A stretch of DNA of 64,000 nucleotides from Knoellia subterranea KCTC 19937 (GTDB lineage Bacteria; Actinomycetota; Actinomycetes; Actinomycetales; Dermatophilaceae): NCBI RefSeq assembly GCF_000768685.1, contig NZ_AVPK01000008.1, forward strand, positions 62,001-126,000, written 5' to 3'. The notes beneath the pieces were generated by a model. It had not been told where the DNA came from and did not search any database. It was given only the letters and a program-made list of their open reading frames with translations. How positions within the stretch are numbered: the stretch's first letter is position 1; each line of letters opens with the position of its first letter. Of this stretch, positions 35,907-43,259 are shown in pieces. The translations under genes were made by a program, and so were the position numbers.

Positions 35907-36676
35907 GCCGCACCGACCTCGAAGCCGATGAGGAGGTCGGAGATCTCCTGCGGTGTGAGCGGTCCGTGATCGCCGACGAGGTGACCGTCGGCGATGACGA
36001 GGATCCGGTCGGCGTACGACGCGGCGACGGGGTCGTGGCTGACCATCGCGATCGTCTGACCGTATTCGCGCGCCGCCGTGCGCAGGAGGGTGAGCACCTC
36101 GCGCGACGACCGGGAGTCGAGGTTGCCCGTCGGCTCGTCGGCGAAGATGATCGCCGGTCGCGAGGCCAGGGCGCGGGCGATGGCGACGCGCTGCTGCTGG
36201 CCGCCGGAGAGTTCGCTCGGCCGGTGGCTGATCCGCTCCGCGAGGCCGAGCGTCCCCACGAGATGCTCGATCCACCGCCCCTCCTCGGCACTGACCCGGC
36301 GACCCGCCAGCTCGAACGGGAGCAGGATGTTCTCGTGGGCCGACAGCGTCGGGACGAGGTTGAACGCCTGGAAGATGAAGCCAACTTCGCTGCGCCGCAG
36401 CAGGGTTCGCGCGTCGTCGCCCAGGTGGGTCACGGGCTGTCCGGCGAGCATCACTTCACCGCTCGTGACGTCATCCAGGCCGGCCGCGACGTTCATGAAG
36501 GTCGACTTGCCCGAGCCTGACGGGCCCATGATCGCCGTGAACCCACCGCGGTGGATGTCGACGTCGATCTCGTCGAGGGCGGCCACCCTGCCGGTGCCCT
36601 CGCCATAGATCTTCGACACGCGCCGCATCGACACGACGGGCTGAGTTGGGCTGTGCTGGAACGTTGTTGAGGTCAT
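35903..36676 (-). CDS. ABC transporter ATP-binding protein (MacB/LolD type)
   Basis: The 257-aa ATPase has Walker A GPSGSGKST, the Q-loop FIFQAFNLVPTLSA, the signature LSGGQQQRVAIARAL, Walker B IIFADEPTGNLD and the H-loop MVSHDP. It is coupled to the FtsX-type permease by ATGA overlap. ATG 36676 gives the usual length; a longer in-frame reading has no family support. Confidence 0.95.
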   Translation of the reverse strand: MTSTTFQHSPTQPVVSMRRVSKIYGEGTGRVAALDEIDVDIHRGGFTAIMGPSGSGKSTFMNVAAGLDDVTSGEVMLAGQPVTHLGDDARTLLRRSEVGFIFQAFNLVPTLSAHENILLPFELAGRRVSAEEGRWIEHLVGTLGLAERISHRPSELSGGQQQRVAIARALASRPAIIFADEPTGNLDSRSSREVLTLLRTAAREYGQTIAMVSHDPVAASYADRILVIADGHLVGDHGPLTPQEISDLLIGFEVGAA

Positions 36677-36786
36677 GGTGCCGAGTCTTCCGAGCGCAGC
36701 CGCTCGCCACATCGGGCTCACGAGCGATCCTGCATCCATCCAGAGATGTATGCCGTGTGGTCACCTCGCCGTCCGGCTCCGGTCCG

Positions 36787-36792
36787 TAGGGT
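36787..36792 (+). promoter_or_regulatory. -10 box TAGGGT, 7 nt before the start at 36800 (leaderless)
   Basis: TAGGGT ends 7 nt before ATG 36800 and no ribosome site is present. The region also serves the divergent ABC operon and holds an 8-mer copy at 36748-36755. Confidence 0.5.
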
Positions 36793-36799
36793 GGTCGCC

Positions 36800-37225
36800 A
36801 TGACCGACGCACCGCAGCCCCGATCCATCGACCAGCTCGCCGAGGTCGTGCGGACGTCGGGGGCCGACGTCCAGGCGCAGAGTGCCCTGTGGAGTGCCGT
36901 GTTCGCGCTGGAGAAGTGGTGGTTCATCGCGCAGGGCACGATGCCCGACGTCGCACCCGTCGTCGCGTCCGTCGATGGCGTGCCCTCGCTCCTGGCCTTC
37001 ACGGAGGGTCCTCGCGCGCGGGAGTGCGCGCTGTCCATGGGGTTCACCGAGGAGGAGGCGGGGCAGGTGCTTGCGATCCCGCCCCAGAGTGTCCTCGAGA
37101 CGATCGATCACCTGGCGGCACAAGGCGTTCAGCGTCTCGTCATCGACCAGGGCGTGACCGGCTTCTTCGCTCCGCTCACGCAACTGCGCGCCATCCACGA
37201 CTTCATCGGTGGTGGCGGCGCCTAG
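36800..37225 (+). CDS. Conserved hypothetical protein, 141 aa
   Basis: A soluble alpha/beta protein. The segments LWSAVFALEKWWFIAQG, VVASVDGVPSLLAFTEGPRA and GVQRLVIDQGVTGFFAPLTQL resemble the N-terminal SseB-like domain seen in many actinobacterial proteins; this match is tentative. It has no membrane segment. It starts divergent to the ABC operon and its stop overlaps the response-regulator stop by 4 bp. Confidence 0.7.
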   Translation: MTDAPQPRSIDQLAEVVRTSGADVQAQSALWSAVFALEKWWFIAQGTMPDVAPVVASVDGVPSLLAFTEGPRARECALSMGFTEEEAGQVLAIPPQSVLETIDHLAAQGVQRLVIDQGVTGFFAPLTQLRAIHDFIGGGGA

Positions 37226-37869
37226 AGCAGGCCGTGCTCGTAGGCGTAGACGACGAGCTGCACCCGGTCGCGCAGTGCGAGCTTGGTGAGGATTCGTGAG
37301 ACGTGGGTCTTCACCGTGGCCTCGGAGAGGAACTCGACCTCGGCGATCTCGGCGTTCGACAGACCCTGTGCCGCACGCAGCAGGATCTCGCGCTCGCGGG
37401 GGGTGAGGCGGTCGTACTCCGCACCCGGCGCCGCCGTCGCCCGCTCCCGGAACCGCTCGAACACGGCGCGCGTCGCACCCGCGGCGACGACCTGTGTGCC
37501 CTCGGCGACGGTGCGGATGGCAGCGAGCAGCAGCTCGGGTCGCGTCTCCTTGAGGACGAACCCGGATGCACCGGCTTCGATGGCGTCGGCGGCGAGCTCG
37601 TCGAGGTCGAAGGTCGTGAGCACAAGGACGCGGGGAGCGTTGTCCCCGAACCGATCCAGGATCCGACGCGTCGCCTCGACCCCGTCGACGCGGGGCATGC
37701 GCACGTCCATGAGCACGACGTCGGGCCGGGTGGACTCGACGAGCGCCACGGCCTCGTCGCCGTCGCCGGCTTCACCCACCACCTCGAGGTCGTCCTGGCT
37801 GCCGACGACCATGGCGATGCCGGCGCGGAAGAGTGCCTGGTCGTCGACGAGGGCGATGCGGGTGGTCAT
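37222..37869 (-). CDS. NarL/FixJ-family response regulator
   Basis: The 215-aa protein has a receiver domain with the acidic pair at residues 9-10 (ALVDDQ), phospho-acceptor Asp55 in VVLMDVRMP, and a LuxR-type helix-turn-helix (LTPREREILLRAAQGLSNAEIAE then VKTHVSRILTKL). It is paired with the histidine kinase next to it by a 4-bp overlap. The neighbouring ABC exporter is a likely target. Confidence 0.93.
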   Translation of the reverse strand: MTTRIALVDDQALFRAGIAMVVGSQDDLEVVGEAGDGDEAVALVESTRPDVVLMDVRMPRVDGVEATRRILDRFGDNAPRVLVLTTFDLDELAADAIEAGASGFVLKETRPELLLAAIRTVAEGTQVVAAGATRAVFERFRERATAAPGAEYDRLTPREREILLRAAQGLSNAEIAEVEFLSEATVKTHVSRILTKLALRDRVQLVVYAYEHGLL

Positions 37870-39104
37870 GCGGTGCCTTCGGTCGTGGTGCCGTCTGTCG
37901 CAGTGTCGCCCGTCGCCCCTGGAATCGCTTCGTATGCCGGCACGTGCGCCCTGACGACCCAGAGGTCTCCTTCGCGTCCGGCCGAGAACGTCCCGCCCGC
38001 CACCGTGGTCCGCTCCGCCATCCCGACCAGGCCGTGCCCAGAAGGCACGGCGCGACCACTGCGATCCCGGTCGGGCAGGTCGACTCCCGAGACGTGGTTG
38101 GTCACGGTGAGACGGTAGCCGTCGGTCCAGTCGATCTCGGCGCGCACGGGCTGGTCGAGGTCACCATGCTTGAGGGCATTGGTCAGCGATTCCCCGAGGA
38201 GTCGGTGGGCGGTGAGGGCCAGCAGCGGGGAGTCGTCTCGCTCACCCCGCTCGACGAGCTCCAGGTCCATGCCGGAGGCGCGCATGCGCCCCACGAGCTC
38301 GGCCTGCTGTTCGTAACCAGGTGTGCTCGGCTGCAGCGCGGGATCACGCAGCTGCGCGACGATCGTCCGGAGGTCGGCGATGGCCGTGCGTGCCGTCTCG
38401 CCGATGACCGAGAGTGCCTGCTCGGCACCAGCAGGGTTGTCCCGCAGCGCATATCGCGCGCCATCACTCTGCGCGGCGACCACGGCCCACGAGTGCGCCA
38501 CGACGTCGTGCATGTCGGCGGCGATGCGACGTCGTTCCTGCTCGACGTCGTAGAGATCGCTGATCCGTCGCCGCTCCACCGCTTCGATCTGCGCGTCGAT
38601 GCGGGCCTGCACAGTCTGCCGGCTCTGCCACCTCAGCAACCCGGCCAGCCAGCCGCCCCCGACGACGAGTGCACACATCGACCCGAGCCCCACGGCGGTC
38701 GCCCACCCACCGCTCCGGCTGAACTCCCCGGCTCCTCGGGTCGCGCCATAGGCCGCGGCACCCGCGACCGCCAGACCGGCGGCAGCCAACCCGAACCGGC
38801 GCACGCGCGCATCCCGGTGGGACCCGAGGGTGAAGAAGAAGGCGGCGTACGCGACGTTCGCGAGGTAGGCGATGTCTGGTCCGACGACCTGCAGGACCGC
38901 CGCCCCGAGGGCGATCACGGACGTCAGCTGCCACGAGACGCGACGCACGGCCAGGCCCACCGCGAGGACGAGCGCCGCCACCCCCGGCACGGTGCCCTGG
39001 CCGATGTGGATGGCGAACATGAACAGACCGAAGAGCGCAGCACCGACGACGTCGACCGCGACCTGCCGCCGGCTCGGCCGTCGGTCACCCCACACGTCGG
39101 TCAT
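37866..39104 (-). CDS. Two-component sensor histidine kinase (HisKA_3 type)
   Basis: The 412-aa kinase has about five membrane helices in residues 1-150 with almost no extracellular loop, suggesting it senses membrane or lipid state. The phospho-acceptor His is in RRRIAADMHDVVAHSWAVV, the ATP-binding part in LLGESLTNALKHGD and SGHGLVGMAERT. The DesK/LiaS-like layout fits cell-envelope stress sensing. A -10 box lies 7 nt before its ATG. Confidence 0.92.
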   Translation of the reverse strand: MTDVWGDRRPSRRQVAVDVVGAALFGLFMFAIHIGQGTVPGVAALVLAVGLAVRRVSWQLTSVIALGAAVLQVVGPDIAYLANVAYAAFFFTLGSHRDARVRRFGLAAAGLAVAGAAAYGATRGAGEFSRSGGWATAVGLGSMCALVVGGGWLAGLLRWQSRQTVQARIDAQIEAVERRRISDLYDVEQERRRIAADMHDVVAHSWAVVAAQSDGARYALRDNPAGAEQALSVIGETARTAIADLRTIVAQLRDPALQPSTPGYEQQAELVGRMRASGMDLELVERGERDDSPLLALTAHRLLGESLTNALKHGDLDQPVRAEIDWTDGYRLTVTNHVSGVDLPDRDRSGRAVPSGHGLVGMAERTTVAGGTFSAGREGDLWVVRAHVPAYEAIPGATGDTATDGTTTEGTA

Positions 39105-39111
39105 GCCACCA

Positions 39112-39117
39112 AGGCTA
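39112..39117 (-). promoter_or_regulatory. -10 box TAGCCT, 7 nt before the histidine kinase start (leaderless)
   Basis: On the minus strand TAGCCT ends 7 nt before ATG 39104. No ribosome site is seen. Confidence 0.5.
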
Positions 39118-39188
39118 GGTGCCCGCGAACCGCGCGGCATCCGCCCCGGGAACGACCGGCGTACATCGTTCGGCGTAGGCCTCCCACC

Positions 39189-39288
39189 TTCTGCGCCGGT
39201 CGTCCGACCGGCGCAGAAACTGGTGACCGGCGTCCGCATGCCAGCGCCGTTCACCACGACGAGCGCCGGTGGCGCGACCGGCGCAGAA
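39189..39288. promoter_or_regulatory. Cluster of inverted repeats with core GCGCCGGT/ACCGGCGC, candidate operator
   Basis: A 14-bp perfect inverted repeat (TTCTGCGCCGGTCG at 39189-39202, its complement at 39205-39218, 2-bp spacer) is followed by a second repeat with the same core (39263-39270 with 39277-39284). The 14-mer right arm recurs exactly at 39275-39288. The cluster lies between divergent starts, so it is not at a terminator position. It is close to the RNase start and may control that toxin gene or the kinase. Confidence 0.55.
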
Positions 39289-39310
39289 GGCTCTGAGCAA
39301 CCCTTTGGGC

Positions 39311-39808
39311 ATGATGGGGACCGTGACCTCCCTTCCAAGCGGACGCGGCTCGACCCTGACGTGGCTCGCGCCCCTGCTCGTCATCGCCCTCGTGGTCGGC
39401 CTGTGGTGGGTCGCCACCCGCGACACCAGCACCACGGACTCCAGCTCGCAGGGCACCCGGGCGACGGCGACCACGGAACCGGGCGGGACGGCATACCCCT
39501 CTGACGCGAACACGCCCGACTCGGGACTGGACACGATCGCGGAGTCCCGACTGCCCAAGGAGGCGAAGGCGACGCTCGCGCTGATCCGCGCGGGCGGGCC
39601 GTACCCGTACGACCAGGACGACAAGACGTTCCAGAACCGCGAAGGGATCCTGCCGCAGCAGAAGCGCGGCTACTACCGCGAATACACCGTCGAGACACCC
39701 GGATCCGACGATCGTGGCGCCCGTCGGATCGTTGGTGGGCGCGATGGTGACAGGTACTGGACCGACGACCACTACGACAGCTTCCGGCAGATCCAGGAGG
39801 GCCAGTGA
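39311..39808 (+). CDS. Membrane-anchored guanyl-specific ribonuclease (RNase Sa/barnase family)
   Basis: The 165-aa protein has an N-terminal membrane helix (WLAPLLVIALVVGLWWVA), a Thr/Ser-rich linker and the RNase domain. The catalytic set of Streptomyces RNase Sa is fully present: Glu124 in YREYTVETPG, Arg135, Arg139 in ARRIVGG, and His154 in DDHYDSF. It should act outside the cell or be released. The barstar-like gene follows directly, overlapping by one base. The start is uncertain among ATG 39311, ATG 39314 and GTG 39323. Confidence 0.92.
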   Translation: MMGTVTSLPSGRGSTLTWLAPLLVIALVVGLWWVATRDTSTTDSSSQGTRATATTEPGGTAYPSDANTPDSGLDTIAESRLPKEAKATLALIRAGGPYPYDQDDKTFQNREGILPQQKRGYYREYTVETPGSDDRGARRIVGGRDGDRYWTDDHYDSFRQIQEGQ

Positions 39809-40152
39809 TGCGCGTTCTCGGCGACAAGGTCGATCTCGACGGGCTCATCGCCGACGCCGTCGAGGAGGGCCGCCAGGTGCAGGTCGTGCGGGGCGGTGCG
39901 ACGAAGCAGGCCACGCTCGAGGCGTTCTCGGACGCCCTGAATTTCCCCGAGTGGTTCGGCATGAATCTCGACGCCCTTGCGGACTGTCTCGACACGCTCG
40001 CCCGGGACAGCGAGGGGGAGTGGGAGATCGTCTGGGACGACGCCGCCGCCCTGCGGGAGGCCGACCCGCGGGCCGCCGCTGGCATCGAATCCGTGCTCGC
40101 CGACCTCGACGAGGACCACCCGGCCGTGCACATCACGATCATCAACCGCTGA
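39808..40152 (+). CDS. Barstar-family ribonuclease inhibitor
   Basis: The 114-aa acidic protein matches barstar: an early [33 protein letters not shown] (helix that plugs the RNase active site), and a late IVWDDAAAL segment. It starts on the last base of the RNase stop (TGATG), so the pair is co-translated. It protects the cytoplasm from the RNase before export. Its 3' end overlaps the convergent vapC by 11 bp. Confidence 0.93.
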   Translation: MRVLGDKVDLDGLIADAVEEGRQVQVVRGGATKQATLEAFSDALNFPEWFGMNLDALADCLDTLARDSEGEWEIVWDDAAALREADPRAAAGIESVLADLDEDHPAVHITIINR

Positions 40153-40558
40153 CGCGAAGGCGCTCCATCGGCTGGGCCGTCAGTCCGGCGACGATGTCGA
40201 AGTCCTTGTCGACGTGCAGCACCGTCAGTCCGGCAAGTTCGGCGGTGGCTGCAATAAGCAGGTCAGGGATCGAGGGGGCTCGGTGGTGGCCCCTGCCGGC
40301 CAGGAGCATCTGGACCTCCAGGGCTCGGTCCTCGATGGCGGGAGTCAGGTACTCAACCGGCATCATCGCGAGCGGTGGTGAGGCGAACGCGGACCGTGCG
40401 TCCGGGGCCGTTCGCGCCGAGTAACCCACCTCCAGCCGCGTGACGCTGGCCAGGCGGACGAGTCCGCGCTCAATGCGCTCGGCCCAGACCTCGGCGTCAG
40501 AGCTCTGGCCCAGACGGACCAGGGCAGACTTGTCGATGAGCCAGGCCGTCACTGCCAC
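40142..40558 (-). CDS. vapC: VapC-family PIN-domain ribonuclease toxin
   Basis: The 138-aa PIN protein has the acidic metal-binding positions: Asp in AWLIDKSAL, Glu in TRLEVGYS, Asp in [11 protein letters not shown] and Asp in LHVDKDFD. VapC toxins cut tRNA or rRNA. The start overlaps the vapB 3' end. It lies tail to tail with the barstar gene, so two toxin systems adjoin. Confidence 0.92.
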   Translation of the reverse strand: MAVTAWLIDKSALVRLGQSSDAEVWAERIERGLVRLASVTRLEVGYSARTAPDARSAFASPPLAMMPVEYLTPAIEDRALEVQMLLAGRGHHRAPSIPDLLIAATAELAGLTVLHVDKDFDIVAGLTAQPMERLRVSG

Positions 40559-40770
40559 GCGTCGCCCATCACCTCGTCGTCCAGAAGGTCGGCGAACCGG
40601 TCCCCGAAGGCGATCAGGTCCTGTGCCGAAATGCGGAGGTTCGCCGTGGCTGCATCGGCCGCGAGTCGCCGGCGAATGTATTCGGCTCTGGAGAGGCCGA
40701 GGCGCGATGCGTGCGCGTCGACGCCGCTCAGCACAGCGTCGGGGATGTCCCGGATGAGCACGTCAGCCAC
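40549..40770 (-). CDS. vapB: VapB-family antitoxin
   Basis: The 73-aa protein has an N-terminal ribbon-helix-helix ([19 protein letters not shown] followed by [13 protein letters not shown]) and a C-terminal acidic tail for toxin binding. The start is GTG 40770 after GAAGGAG. VapB usually represses its own operon; a symmetric site overlaps the predicted promoter just upstream. Confidence 0.92.
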   Translation of the reverse strand: MADVLIRDIPDAVLSGVDAHASRLGLSRAEYIRRRLAADAATANLRISAQDLIAFGDRFADLLDDEVMGDAWQ

Positions 40771-40800
40771 GGTGCAGCTCCTTCGATGTGGGTGGGTGTG

Positions 40801-40816
40801 GATATCTCAGGATATC
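40801..40816 (-). promoter_or_regulatory. Candidate vapBC operator/promoter, GATATC-TCAG-GATATC
   Basis: Two GATATC palindromes separated by 4 bp lie 31 bp upstream of vapB. On the minus strand the sequence includes TATCCT, a good -10 box, so a VapB dimer bound here would block transcription. Confidence 0.5.
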
Positions 40817-40878
40817 ATCACTGCTGACGGCGGGCGGTTGTCGGGCAGCTGTCGGGGGGTTGTGGGACGGTGAAGGGC

Positions 40879-41472
40879 ATGACGAACCCACCCGACCTGC
40901 GCCCCGCCGCCGACCGGCTCAGCGACATCGTCCGTCGCGTCGACGATCGCCACCTCGACCGGCCCACGCCCTGCGAGGGCCGCACCGTGTCGCAGCTCCT
41001 CGCGCACCTCGACGGTCTGACCCGGGCCTTCCGCGCCAGCGCAGACAAGGAGCTCGGCCCGCTCACCGACAGCAACCCCGACGCCGCGGGCTGGCCCGAA
41101 GCGGGCTCGACGTGGCGCGAAGACATCCCGACCCAGAACGGCAGGCTCGCCGACGCCTGGCAGCGGCCCGAGGCGTGGATCGGCATGACCCGCGCCGGAG
41201 GGTTCGACGCTCCGGCCGAGGTCATGGGCCTCGTTGCTCTCGGCGAGATCACCTTCCACGGCTGGGATCTCGCCCGGGCGACCGGCCAGGAGTTCGAGCC
41301 GGACGAGGCGACGACGCAGGCTCTCGCCGCCTATGTCGAGGGTTTCGACCCTGCCGGGACACCCGGCACGTTCGGCCCGGCGGTCAACCCCATGACGGCT
41401 CGCACCGACTTCGACCGGGTCATCGCCCGGACCGGTCGCGACCCGCGTTGGCGGGCTCCCGACCGCGCCTGA
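40879..41472 (+). CDS. TIGR03086-family (DinB-like, maleylpyruvate-isomerase-type) metal-binding protein
   Basis: The protein (197 aa from ATG 40879; GTG 40870 is an alternative) has the family marks PTPCEGRTVSQLLAHLDGL near the N-terminus and LGEITFHGWDLARATGQ in the middle, with the metal-binding His residues. Members of this actinobacterial family often use or handle mycothiol, but the substrate here is unknown. Confidence 0.85.
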   Translation: MTNPPDLRPAADRLSDIVRRVDDRHLDRPTPCEGRTVSQLLAHLDGLTRAFRASADKELGPLTDSNPDAAGWPEAGSTWREDIPTQNGRLADAWQRPEAWIGMTRAGGFDAPAEVMGLVALGEITFHGWDLARATGQEFEPDEATTQALAAYVEGFDPAGTPGTFGPAVNPMTARTDFDRVIARTGRDPRWRAPDRA

Positions 41473-41480
41473 CGCGCTGG

Positions 41481-41486
41481 CAGGAT
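41481..41486 (+). promoter_or_regulatory. Possible -10 box CAGGAT, 6 nt before the thioesterase start
   Basis: CAGGAT ends 6 nt before GTG 41493. The match to TAnnnT is imperfect, but spacing agrees with other leaderless starts here. Confidence 0.3.
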
Positions 41487-41492
41487 GGGGCC

Positions 41493-41990
41493 GTGACGAC
41501 ACCGAGCGAGACCCGCGTCAACCTGTCCGAAATCATGCGCGCGACCGAGGCGAACCTCCTCGGCACCGTGCACGGTGGCAACATCATGAAGGCGGTCGAC
41601 AGCTGCGCCGGAGTCGTGGCCAACCGCTACGCCGGAGGACCTGCCGTCACGGCGGCCCTGGACGAGATGTCCTTCCTCACGCCCGTACGCGTCGGCGACA
41701 TCCTCCACACGAGCGCGCAGCTCAACTGGGCCGGACGGTCCTCCATGGAGGTCGGCGTGCGCGTCGAGGTCGACCGCTGGGACACCCACACGGATCGGGT
41801 GCACGTCGCGAGTGCCTACCTCGTCTTCGTCGCCGTCGACGAGCACGGCAAGTCCAAGGCCGTGCCGCCGCTCGACCTCGAGACCCCCGAGGAGAAGCGC
41901 CGCTTCCGTGAGGCCGAGATCCGCCGCGAGCACCGGCTCGCCAGCCGTGCCGCCATCGAGGCCCTGCGCGCCGAGGGTGACGACGCGTGA
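41493..41990 (+). CDS. Acyl-CoA thioesterase, hotdog fold (YciA-like)
   Basis: The 165-aa protein has the acyl-CoA hydrolase signature GTVHGGNIMKAVDSCAGVVA, then FLTPVRVGDILHTSAQLNWAGRSSMEVGV. YciA-type enzymes hydrolyse acyl-CoA to free acid and CoA as hexamers. GTG 41493 is used because the sequence before it is not conserved. The stop overlaps dxr by GTGA. Confidence 0.9.
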   Translation: MTTPSETRVNLSEIMRATEANLLGTVHGGNIMKAVDSCAGVVANRYAGGPAVTAALDEMSFLTPVRVGDILHTSAQLNWAGRSSMEVGVRVEVDRWDTHTDRVHVASAYLVFVAVDEHGKSKAVPPLDLETPEEKRRFREAEIRREHRLASRAAIEALRAEGDDA

Positions 41991-43177
41991 GCGCACGTTC
42001 GGTCTCGCTCCTCGGGTCGACGGGTTCGATCGGTACGCAGGCCCTCGACGTCATCGGCCGCAACCGGGACCTCTTCACCGTCACCGCGATCAGCGCTGGC
42101 AGCAACGTCGACCTCATCGCCCGCCAGGCCGTCGAGTTCGAGGTGCCTCTGGTCGCCGTCGCGTCCGGCTCGCCTGACGACGTGCGCACCGCGATCGGTG
42201 CGTATGCCGGTGAGCTGGGGCGGACGGCATACGCACCAGAAATCGTGGTCGGGGAGGAGGCCGCCGAGACGGCGGCCGCGGTCGGGGCCGACGTCGTCCT
42301 CAACGGCATCACGGGATCGATCGGTCTGCGGCCCACTCTGGCGGCGCTTGCCGCAGGGTCCACCCTCGCGCTGGCCAACAAGGAGTCGCTCATCATCGGC
42401 GGCGACCTCGTGCGCGCGGCCGCGCACCCCGACCAGATCGTGCCGGTGGACTCCGAGCACTCGGCGATCGCGCAGTCGCTGCGGGGCGGACGGTCCGAGG
42501 AGGTGCGGCGACTCGTCGTCACGGCGAGCGGCGGCCCGTTCCGTGGACGATCGCGCGCGGAGCTGGCCGACGTCACGCCCGAGCAGGCGCTCGCGCACCC
42601 GAACTTCTCGATGGGGCGGGTCATCACGACGAACTCGGCGACCCTCGTCAACAAGGGCCTCGAGGTCATCGAGGCGCACCTGCTCTTCGACATCCCGTTC
42701 GACCGGATCGACGTCGTCGTGCACCCGCAGCAGCTGATCCACTCCATGGTCGAGTTCCGCGACGGGTCGACGATCGCGCAACTCGGGCCGCCGAGGATGC
42801 TCGTGCCCATCGCGCTCGGGCTGTCCTGGCCGGAGCGGCTCGACGACATCGACGAGCCGTGTGATTGGTCGATGGCGCAGTCGTGGGACTTCGCTCCGCT
42901 CGACGACGAGGCCTTCCCGGCCGTGCAGTTGGCCCGGCGGGTGGGGGAGGCCGGGGGCACGTTCCCCGCCGTCTACAACGCCGCCAACGAGGTCGCAGTC
43001 GACGCGTTCCATGACGGACGCATCGGGTTCGTCGACATCGTCGACTCCGTCGAGCGGGTCGTCGATGCGCACGCCGAAGCGCATACTGGGAGTGATTTCG
43101 ACGCGTCGACCGTTGAGGGAGTGCTCAGCGCCGACGCATGGGCCCGGGGGCAGGCCGCCACCGTGCTCGGGCTCTGA
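41987..43177 (+). CDS. dxr: 1-deoxy-D-xylulose 5-phosphate reductoisomerase
   Basis: Dxr makes 2-C-methyl-D-erythritol 4-phosphate in the MEP isoprenoid pathway. The 396-aa product has VSLLGSTGSIGTQALDV for NADPH, LANKESLIIGG, PVDSEHSAIAQSL, TASGGPFRG, HPNFSMGRVITTNSATL and the late FPAVYNAANEVAVDAF. It carries a 12-bp inverted repeat built on the dispersed 8-mer. It is coupled to the thioesterase gene and precedes rip1. Confidence 0.97.
   Translation: MSARSVSLLGSTGSIGTQALDVIGRNRDLFTVTAISAGSNVDLIARQAVEFEVPLVAVASGSPDDVRTAIGAYAGELGRTAYAPEIVVGEEAAETAAAVGADVVLNGITGSIGLRPTLAALAAGSTLALANKESLIIGGDLVRAAAHPDQIVPVDSEHSAIAQSLRGGRSEEVRRLVVTASGGPFRGRSRAELADVTPEQALAHPNFSMGRVITTNSATLVNKGLEVIEAHLLFDIPFDRIDVVVHPQQLIHSMVEFRDGSTIAQLGPPRMLVPIALGLSWPERLDDIDEPCDWSMAQSWDFAPLDDEAFPAVQLARRVGEAGGTFPAVYNAANEVAVDAFHDGRIGFVDIVDSVERVVDAHAEAHTGSDFDASTVEGVLSADAWARGQAATVLGL
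42202..42232. repeat. Inverted pair of the dispersed 8-mer inside dxr
   Basis: GTATGCCG (42202-42209) and CGGCATAC (42225-42232) face each other. With flanking bases the arms are 12 bp and perfect (GTGCGTATGCCG, 42198-42209, with its complement at 42225-42236), with a 15-bp spacer. It encodes GAYAG and RTAYA of Dxr. Confidence 0.6.
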
Positions 43178-43259
43178 CGCCAGGCAGCGTCGCACCCATC
43201 ACCCGCTCGCTCCGCCCGACCACCGCCGCAAGGCACTGATGTTCTGAGGTTCGCAACAG

